The notes under the pieces: generated by a model | Seen by the model: the letters and a program-made list of their open reading frames with translations, nothing else | What the model was told of the DNA's origin: nothing | The model's database searches: none | Assembly (NCBI GenBank): GCA_001774945.1 | Contig: MFBL01000029.1 | Location: 1-5,272, forward strand | Reading direction: 5' to 3' | DNA from: Candidatus Curtissbacteria bacterium RIFCSPHIGHO2_12_FULL_41_17 | Lineage (GTDB): Bacteria > Patescibacteriota > Microgenomatia > Curtissbacterales > GWA2-41-24 | Length of the DNA: 5,272 bases | Part shown: positions 1 through 3,620 of the stretch, piece after piece | Numbering within the stretch: the stretch's first letter is position 1 | Layout of the letters: each line of letters begins with the position of its first letter | Made by a program: the position numbers and the translations under genes

Positions 1-2
1 CA

Positions 3-857
3 CATAAAGAATTTATTGATTTTCTAAAAACCAAAAAGCGGGCTTCAGCAACGGTCCTTGCCTATGGAAAAGACATTCAGCAGCTTATTGAATTTTTAGA
101 CGAACTTCAAAAAGCCCATGTCCATGAAGTATCCGCCGATGATATAAAATCTTTTCTGGCAAAACTTCTGGAAAAGGGCTATACACAAAAATCCATCTCC
201 AGAAAATTAAATTCCACCAAAACGTTTTTTAGGTTTTTAAAAATCCAAGAAGTTATAACTGACGATCCGGCTACCCTTGTTGATCATCCCAAATTCGAAA
301 CAAAACCGCCAAGAATTCTCTCCCCTATTGAATATAGAGCTCTGCGCGATGCGGCCAGAGATGACAAGCGCATTGCGGCCATAATTGAGGTTCTTTTACA
401 AACTGGAATTAGGATAGGCGAATTGGCAAATTTAAGAGTTGATGATATTTACTTTTCCCAAGAATCTAAAGAAGGCCAACTTTATATTCGGCCTATGGAA
501 AACAGAAGCGAAAGGACCATCCCCTTAAATAAAGCGGCAGAAAGTGCCCTTAAAAATTATCTTGATGTTAGGCCGAAAACTCCCAATAAAGCCCTTTTTG
601 TAACTAAAACCGGAAAACCTTTACTTGTTCGAAATATCAGAACAGCTATTGACCGCTATTACAAAAGAGCAGGCATTAGTGGTGCCAAAGTTAATGATTT
701 AAGACATACATGGGTTGCCCATCATCTCTCTTCCGGAGCATCGCTAGTCTTAATCAGTAAAATTGCCGGCCACAAAAGGCTTTCTACAACTGAACGCTAT
801 CTTACTCTTATCCAACCTCCACCCGGGGAATCTAAGGCCAAACTGGAGCAGCTTTAA
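3..857 (+). CDS. Tyrosine site-specific recombinase, XerC/XerD-like (5' end cut by window edge)
   Basis: The open frame enters from the left edge; 284 residues are visible against about 300 for XerC/XerD, so only a few N-terminal residues are probably missing. Residues 1-90 resemble the helical core-binding (SAM-like) domain, and about 105-275 form the catalytic domain. Visible active-site landmarks are Arg137 in TGIRIGEL, Arg234 in NDLRHT, His257 in IAGHKRLSTTERY and the nucleophile Tyr266. Two positions of the usual Arg-Lys-His-Arg-His-Tyr set differ: the beta-hairpin lysine aligns with Glu166 (ENRSERTIPL), and the first histidine of HxxR is Asn231. The family cuts and rejoins DNA through a 3'-phosphotyrosine; Xer members resolve chromosome dimers and others are integrases. 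No phage or integron genes are visible nearby, so a housekeeping Xer role is plausible but unproven. Its stop overlaps the stop of the opposing small gene. Confidence 0.9.
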   Translation, partial: HKEFIDFLKTKKRASATVLAYGKDIQQLIEFLDELQKAHVHEVSADDIKSFLAKLLEKGYTQKSISRKLNSTKTFFRFLKIQEVITDDPATLVDHPKFETKPPRILSPIEYRALRDAARDDKRIAAIIEVLLQTGIRIGELANLRVDDIYFSQESKEGQLYIRPMENRSERTIPLNKAAESALKNYLDVRPKTPNKALFVTKTGKPLLVRNIRTAIDRYYKRAGISGAKVNDLRHTWVAHHLSSGASLVLISKIAGHKRLSTTERYLTLIQPPPGESKAKLEQL

Positions 858-1006
858 TCGTTCTTTTTTCTCAAAAAACTGGCAATCGTATCCCAAAATA
901 GAATTATTATCATAGGTGCAATTAGTGCCCTCCAAAACCAGGAAACATAGAAAATTGCAATAATTCCGGCAAATCCGGCAATAATAAAAAGAGTTCTAAG
1001 AATCAT
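854..1006 (-). CDS. Small two-helix membrane protein, function unknown
   Basis: A 50-residue minus-strand frame starts at ATG (1006-1004) and ends at TAA (856-854); an in-frame stop lies a few codons upstream of the ATG, so this is the first possible start. The product begins MILRTLFIIAGFAGI and ends in a charged RKKND tail. Two hydrophobic stretches, about residues 5-24 and 27-45, separated by an arginine at 26, suggest a short membrane hairpin. An AAGGA sequence lies about 16 bases upstream, far for a Shine-Dalgarno site. A candidate minus-strand promoter sits directly upstream, giving a predicted leader of about 28 bases. The stop overlaps the recombinase stop tail to tail (TTAA, 854-857). 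Support comes from composition, the clean packing between neighbours and the promoter; I recognise no family. A spurious AT-rich frame cannot be excluded. Confidence 0.6.
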   Translation of the reverse strand: MILRTLFIIAGFAGIIAIFYVSWFWRALIAPMIIILFWDTIASFLRKKND

Positions 1007-1016
1007 GTTTACTTAC

Positions 1017-1045
1017 TTGTCATCCTTTTTAGATTTTGCTAGTAT
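1017..1045 (+). promoter_or_regulatory. Rightward sigma70-type promoter for the carbonic-anhydrase-like gene and possibly the atp genes
   Basis: TTGTCA (1017-1022, five of six consensus bases) is followed by a 17-base spacer and TAGTAT (1040-1045, four of six), with an extended -10 TG at 1037-1038. Transcription would start near 1052, leaving a leader of about 80 bases before the ATG at 1132. This is the only good rightward promoter I see before the gene. It shares its -10 region with a leftward promoter. Confidence 0.55.
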
Positions 1046-1069
1046 ACAGCCAAAGGACTTTTAGAACAA
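1041..1069 (-). promoter_or_regulatory. Leftward promoter for the small membrane protein gene, overlapping the rightward one
   Basis: On the minus strand TATACT (1046-1041) matches five of six bases of the -10 consensus. A 17-base spacer separates it from TTGTTC (1069-1064), a weak -35 with only TTG matching. The start point would be near 1034, about 28 bases before the ATG at 1006. Its -10 overlaps the rightward -10 by five bases because the core GTATAC is self-complementary. Confidence 0.45.
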
Positions 1070-1108
1070 CTAAAATTTGGTTGTTCAAAGGGCCTTTTTT
1101 TAAAAGGC
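1052..1108 (+). terminator. Terminator-like hairpin with overlapping alternative hairpin in the leader (candidate attenuator)
   Basis: GAACAAC (1064-1070) pairs perfectly with GTTGTTC (1080-1086) around a 9-base loop. The stem extends imperfectly outward, pairing 1052-1062 with 1088-1098, and is followed by seven Ts (1095-1101), the layout of an intrinsic terminator. The right side can instead form a perfect 7-bp hairpin, GCCTTTT (1092-1098) with AAAAGGC (1102-1108) and loop TTT, which competes with the outer part of the first stem. Because the predicted rightward start is near 1052, the structure would open the transcript, as in an attenuated leader. It could instead simply terminate read-through from the recombinase side. 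No ligand-binding RNA class is recognised. Confidence 0.5.
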
Positions 1109-1122
1109 GAATGCGTTAGATT

Positions 1123-1131
1123 AGGAGGGAA
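1123..1131 (+). promoter_or_regulatory. Ribosome-binding site of the carbonic-anhydrase-like gene
   Basis: AGGAGG (1123-1128) is a full Shine-Dalgarno core but sits only three bases before the ATG at 1132, closer than usual. An in-frame stop (TAG, 1120-1122) excludes an upstream start, and the next Met is residue 22, beyond the first zinc-site motif, so ATG 1132 stands. A two-codon ATG-CGT-TAG minigene (1111-1119) precedes it. Confidence 0.65.
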
Positions 1132-1494
1132 ATGTCAATCAAACACAAAGCACAAGCACTGGCAATCACTTGTATAGACTTCCGATTTTGCAAAATGATA
1201 GAGGAGGATCTTGCAAAACGTCATTTAAATGGCAATTGTGACAGAGTGGCTTGGCCTGGAACCTCAAAAGACTACGATAACGTTCTTCAAACAGCCAAAT
1301 TATCTCTTAAACTCCATAATCCGGATGAACTGTATATTTACGAACACGAAGACTGCGGAGCTTATGGTCAAGATAATTCAGAGAAAACGCACCGTCAAAA
1401 TGCAACAAAATTAGCTAACTCCTTACAAGAAATCAGGCCAACTTTAGAAGTTACAACGTTAATTGCCACTTTTAAGGGAATCAAGCCACTCTAA
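1132..1494 (+). CDS. Small beta-carbonic-anhydrase-like protein
   Basis: The 120-residue protein carries the beta-carbonic-anhydrase metal-site pattern: Cys14-x-Asp16-x-Arg18 in ITCIDFRF, and His72-x-x-Cys75-Gly in EHEDCGAYG. In the family Cys, His and Cys bind zinc while Asp and Arg form a gating pair; the enzyme interconverts CO2 and bicarbonate. Classical members are near 200 residues, so this is a compact version. It resembles short 'putative carbonic anhydrase' families whose activity is, to my knowledge, not well established. No signal peptide is visible, so it is probably cytosolic. It lies 53 bases upstream of atpB in the same direction with no obvious terminator between, so it may be co-transcribed with the ATP synthase. 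Metal binding is well supported; the substrate is an inference, and another zinc-dependent role is possible. Confidence 0.8.
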   Translation: MSIKHKAQALAITCIDFRFCKMIEEDLAKRHLNGNCDRVAWPGTSKDYDNVLQTAKLSLKLHNPDELYIYEHEDCGAYGQDNSEKTHRQNATKLANSLQEIRPTLEVTTLIATFKGIKPL

Positions 1495-1527
1495 TTAAAC
1501 AAGTGAGAATTAGAATAGCAAAGCGAA

Positions 1528-1533
1528 TATAAT
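1528..1533 (+). promoter_or_regulatory. Possible -10 box just upstream of atpB
   Basis: TATAAT is a perfect -10 hexamer, but no convincing -35 lies 16-18 bases upstream. A start near 1540 would leave only about eight bases before the atpB ATG, giving a nearly leaderless message. In AT-rich DNA such a hexamer can arise by chance, so this is a weak candidate for an internal promoter. Confidence 0.2.
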
Positions 1534-1547
1534 GAAGATAAGAACAG

Positions 1548-2303
1548 ATGGAACCACATGTATCACTAGCTGCAGAAAAAATCTTCCAAATAGGGCCAAT
1601 ACCTATAACTAATTCTATTCTAACTACTTGGATTGTTACCCTTATTTTAATTTTCATTGCCCGTCTTGCAACCAGAAGAATCACCGCCGTTCCTAAAGGT
1701 TTACAAAATATAGCAGAATTTGCTATTGAAACTTTTCAGGAACTTGTATCATCAATTGCGCAAGAAAAAACAAAAGTTTTTTTGCCGATTGTCGCTACTT
1801 TCTTCTTTTTCATTTTGCTTGGAAATTATTTAGGACTAATGCCGGGAATAGGATCTGTCGGTTTTTTCTTGCCCTCCGAAGCTTCAGTGCAGGAGGGTCA
1901 CAAAATTTTCGTTCCTCTTTTTAGGTCTATAAATTCGGACCTAAATACGACTGTCGCTTTAGCACTCGTATCACTAATAACAACCCATTATTTGGCTGTT
2001 AAATATCTTGGTATTCGCGGCTATTTAGGAAAATTTTTTAATATTAACCCAATCTTTTTGTTTGTCGGACTCTTGGAAATTATCGGAGAATTCACAAAAG
2101 TCCTTTCGTTATCGTTTCGACTTTTTGGCAATATTTTCGCCGGCGAAGTTCTCTTAACAACTGCATCAACCAAATTATTTGCCTTCATAGTTCCCATCCC
2201 TTTTTACTTTTTGGAAATTTTAGTAGGGTTTGTCCAAGCTCTTATTTTTGCTATGCTAACTTTAGTTTTTATGGTAATCTTAACCGAGAAAAGCGAACAC
2301 TAG
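1548..2303 (+). CDS. atpB: F-type ATP synthase subunit a (Fo proton channel)
   Basis: This 251-residue integral membrane protein forms the two proton half-channels beside the c-ring. Several strongly hydrophobic segments are visible, at about residues 22-40, 78-100, 135-150, 168-186 and 205-247. The essential arginine (E. coli Arg210) is Arg191 in LSFRLFGNIFAGE, with the following conserved Glu at 200. The last helix has FVQALIFAMLT with Gln230, matching E. coli Gln252. The N-terminal GNYLGLMPG block is also typical. An in-frame TAA at 1539-1541 makes ATG 1548 the first start; the upstream bases hold only a weak purine-rich stretch (GAAGATAAGAA) as a ribosome site. It is the first subunit gene of the operon; no atpI is seen before it. 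Length and motifs are normal. Confidence 0.97.
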   Translation: MEPHVSLAAEKIFQIGPIPITNSILTTWIVTLILIFIARLATRRITAVPKGLQNIAEFAIETFQELVSSIAQEKTKVFLPIVATFFFFILLGNYLGLMPGIGSVGFFLPSEASVQEGHKIFVPLFRSINSDLNTTVALALVSLITTHYLAVKYLGIRGYLGKFFNINPIFLFVGLLEIIGEFTKVLSLSFRLFGNIFAGEVLLTTASTKLFAFIVPIPFYFLEILVGFVQALIFAMLTLVFMVILTEKSEH

Positions 2304-2316
2304 AATGAAAAGGAAA

Positions 2317-2430
2317 CCCGCCCGATCTTACTTTGCGCCTTTTCAGTACTTAGGCCCACAGCGAAGTGAGGACCGCAAGAATCTGAAAGATTCTTATTCA
2401 TACACGGCGCAAAGAGCGATCTTAGGCGGG
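2317..2430 (+). repeat. Imperfect palindrome filling the atpB-atpE gap
   Basis: The left arm pairs with the right arm as CCCGCC (2317-2322) with GGCGGG (2425-2430), GATC (2324-2327) with GATC (2418-2421), and CTTTGCGCC (2331-2339) with GGCGCAAAG (2406-2414). Inside are two further hairpins: AAGAATCT/AGATTCTT (2377-2395, eight perfect pairs, loop GAA) and a seven-pair stem with two bulged adenines and an AGCGAA loop (2353-2374). As RNA this would be a three-way junction ending just four bases before the atpE Shine-Dalgarno sequence. The outer arms are GC-rich compared with the surrounding DNA. It may stabilise or insulate the atpE message, or be a by-product of the insertion described separately. 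Confidence 0.75.
2323..2424. mobile_element. Candidate MITE-like insertion with 8-bp target duplication
   Basis: The segment 2331-2416 (86 bp, non-coding) starts with CTTTGCGCC and ends with GGCGCAAAG plus AG, so its ends are 9-bp inverted repeats offset by two bases. It is flanked by identical 8-bp direct repeats CGATCTTA at 2323-2330 and 2417-2424. Removing the segment and one repeat would leave CCCGCC-CGATCTTA-GGCGGG, a plain hairpin with a 6-bp stem and 8-base loop. Target duplications of about 8 bp are known for several bacterial IS families (IS66, ISL3 and IS1595 among them), but no transposase is present and I cannot assign a family. The alternative is one long RNA-structured spacer in which the direct repeat is coincidental. 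Confidence 0.5.
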
Positions 2431-2433
2431 CAA

Positions 2434-2450
2434 GGGAGGTGACAATTTTG
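2434..2450 (+). promoter_or_regulatory. Strong ribosome-binding site that sets the TTG start of atpE
   Basis: GGGAGGTGA (2434-2442) is nearly a full complement of the 16S rRNA tail and is the best such site in the window. Its end lies five bases before TTG 2448. The in-frame GTG at 2439 is part of the Shine-Dalgarno sequence itself and so is an unlikely start. Confidence 0.8.
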
Positions 2451-2654
2451 GAAATAATTCTAGCAAAAGGTGCAGTCATCGCAATCGGGGGTGTTGGTCC
2501 GGCTATTGCCATTGGTCTCATTGGTTTTAAAGCGATGGAAGCAATTGGCAGAAACCCCGAAGCCTCGGGAAAAATACTCCCAGCGATGCTTATAGGCATG
2601 GCGCTTGCAGAAGCTATTGCAATTTATGCGCTTATTTTAGCTTTCACAGGATAA
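2448..2654 (+). CDS. atpE: F-type ATP synthase subunit c (rotor ring proteolipid)
   Basis: Starting at TTG 2448 the product is 68 residues, a little shorter than the common 70-80 because the N-terminus (MEIILAKGAV) is trimmed. It is a two-helix hairpin: helix 1 at about residues 8-30, the polar loop RNPE at 35-38, and helix 2 at about 45-66. The ion-carrying carboxylate is Glu55 in MALAEAIAIYAL. The residues after it are Ala-Ile rather than Ser/Thr, and helix 1 lacks the sodium-site glutamine, so proton coupling is expected. The helix-1 glycine motif reads GVGPAIAIGLIG, with alanines at 19 and 21 where glycines are usual. The gene lies between two structured spacers and has the strongest ribosome site of the operon, fitting the many copies of c needed per complex. 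A longer form from GTG 2439 would add MTI. Confidence 0.96.
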   Translation: MEIILAKGAVIAIGGVGPAIAIGLIGFKAMEAIGRNPEASGKILPAMLIGMALAEAIAIYALILAFTG

Positions 2655-2661
2655 TTGGTAG

Positions 2662-2729
2662 TCGGGCTCTCGGGCCATCGGGCTATCGGGAGTTCTCCTG
2701 ATAACCTGATAACTTGAAAACCTGAAAAC
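2662..2729 (+). repeat. Palindromic 8-bp minisatellite between atpE and atpF
   Basis: Four 8-bp units beginning TCGGG (TCGGGCTC, TCGGGCCA, TCGGGCTA, TCGGGAGT; 2662-2693) are followed by TCTC and four more 8-bp units (CTGATAAC twice, TTGAAAAC, CTGAAAAC; 2698-2729). The second block is roughly the reverse complement of the first: the centre ATCGGGAG/CTCCTGAT (2685-2702) pairs fully with one G-T, and pairing continues outward with mismatches recurring about every eight bases. The whole gap can therefore fold into one long imperfect hairpin. It leaves only seven bases before the atpF ATG and supplies no Shine-Dalgarno sequence. It could act as a 3' stabiliser for atpE mRNA or a brake on atpF, or be a neutral repeat. 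Confidence 0.8.
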
Positions 2730-2736
2730 CTAAATC

Positions 2737-3243
2737 ATGGAAATTTTAAAAAATTTTGGTATCCAGCCTACTCTACTTCTGGCTCAAATAGTCAATTTCT
2801 TAATTATTCTTTTTCTTTTGAAAAAGTTCTTTTACAAACCAATCACCAAAGCCTTGGAAGACAGAAAAAAGAAAATTGAAGAAAGCCTTGTTAATGCTCA
2901 ACTCATCGAAGAAAAACTTGCAAAAACAGAAGAACAAACAAATCAAATATTAGAACAAGCCAAAAATGATGCACAGAATTTAATATCCGGCGCCAAAGAA
3001 GAAGCTCAAAGAATTGCAGACCAAGCAACAGCAGAGGCAAGACAGACAATAGATCAGACCGTAGTAGAGGCTAAATCGCAAATAGAGGCACAAAAGGTAC
3101 AAATGCAAAAGGAACTTGAGCAGCAAATTTTAAATCTGGTTGTTGATGTAGTCAAAAAAGTACTAGGCCGGACTTTGAAAGACAAGGAACGCCACCAGCT
3201 GACCCAAAAAGCTATCTTGGAAATTACTAAACAGGTCCAATGA
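2737..3243 (+). CDS. atpF: F-type ATP synthase subunit b (peripheral stalk)
   Basis: The 168-residue protein has the standard b layout. After a short N-terminus (MEILKNFGIQP), one membrane helix covers about residues 11-28 (LLLAQIVNFLIILFLL), followed by the basic hinge KKFFYKPITKALEDRKKK. Residues 40-130 are a long charged, Ala/Glu/Gln/Lys-rich helix expected to form the right-handed coiled-coil dimer of the stator. The C-terminal VVDVVKKVLGRTLKD and following residues resemble the delta-binding end. Length is typical (about 155-170). The ATG has no recognisable Shine-Dalgarno sequence because the upstream 8-bp repeat runs to within seven bases of it. The 3' end overlaps atpH by ATGA (3240-3243), so atpH translation is probably coupled. 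Confidence 0.96.
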   Translation: MEILKNFGIQPTLLLAQIVNFLIILFLLKKFFYKPITKALEDRKKKIEESLVNAQLIEEKLAKTEEQTNQILEQAKNDAQNLISGAKEEAQRIADQATAEARQTIDQTVVEAKSQIEAQKVQMQKELEQQILNLVVDVVKKVLGRTLKDKERHQLTQKAILEITKQVQ

Positions 3244-3620
3244 ACAGCTCCAAAAAAAAATCTCAAGTTGCAAAATTTCTTTTTAAGAAAAGTTTAAAAA
3301 ATGGGAACGTTGATCCGTTAAGGGTCCACCACATATTAAAAATAGTTGGAAATTTAAAACCACCCGAAAGTGTTGTTATCTTAAAAAATTATAAAAGATT
3401 GATTAAGGAAAAGATCGCTAAAGAAGAAGTAATTATAGAAATACCCAAAAAGCCTGCCAATTCTAAAGTTTTTGAACAGCAACTTTTAAAAATGACTAAA
3501 GCTAAAAAAATTATCTATAAATTAAATCCCAAAATTGTCTTTGGAGCTAAAATTACCCATGGTGACTGGATTTATGACACAACTCTACAAACAAAGCTTG
3601 AACAATTAACAATCAGATGA
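3240..3620 (+). CDS. atpH: F-type ATP synthase subunit delta, shortened form
   Basis: At 126 residues this is well below the usual 170-185 for delta/OSCP, the protein that ties the b stalk to the top of F1. Identification rests on position between atpF and atpA and on the C-terminus. Residues 95-123 (LNPKIVFGAKITHGDW, then IYDTTLQTKLEQL) match the family ending, in which 'hydrophobic-Gly-x-x-(I/V)-x-x-Gly-(D)' precedes a final helix. The N-terminus (VAKFLFKKSLKNG) resembles helix 1 of the normal six-helix domain, and residues 45-68 (VVILKNYKRLIKEKIAKEEV) resemble its last helices, so the middle helices seem absent. The protein is very Lys-rich. The frame is open and overlaps both neighbours by 4-base ATGA junctions, so this looks like genuine compaction, not a frameshift. 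Confidence 0.88.
   Translation: MNSSKKKSQVAKFLFKKSLKNGNVDPLRVHHILKIVGNLKPPESVVILKNYKRLIKEKIAKEEVIIEIPKKPANSKVFEQQLLKMTKAKKIIYKLNPKIVFGAKITHGDWIYDTTLQTKLEQLTIR

Noticed and set aside
3..857. Prophage, integron or integrative element marked by the recombinase
   Set aside because: No attachment-site repeats, tRNA, phage genes or cassettes are visible; the right neighbour is a core ATP synthase operon.
750..935. 61-residue minus-strand frame overlapping the recombinase 3' end
   Set aside because: It lies mostly antisense to the well-supported catalytic domain; the minus-strand frame at 854-1006 explains this area better.
1490..1514. Inverted repeat TCTAATT/AATTAGA spanning the carbonic-anhydrase-like stop codon
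   Set aside because: Seven mostly A-T pairs around an 11-base loop with no T-run after it; too weak to call a terminator, so co-transcription with atpB remains possible.
1481..1684. 67-residue minus-strand frame over the start of atpB
   Set aside because: Hydrophobic only because it mirrors atpB membrane helices; no ribosome site or family resemblance.
2317..2430. tRNA or known cloverleaf RNA in the atpB-atpE gap
   Set aside because: Despite a three-way-junction fold there is no T-arm GTTCRA sequence, anticodon arm or CCA-type acceptor end.
2439..2441. GTG start for atpE
   Set aside because: This GTG is inside the Shine-Dalgarno sequence; TTG 2448 has proper spacing and gives the usual c-subunit N-terminus.
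2300..2599. 99-residue minus-strand frame across the atpB-atpE gap and atpE
   Set aside because: Antisense shadow of atpE plus the palindromic spacer; composition gives no protein-like signature.
2662..2729. CRISPR array
   Set aside because: The units are 8 bp with no spacers; repeats of 24-40 bp separated by unique spacers would be required.
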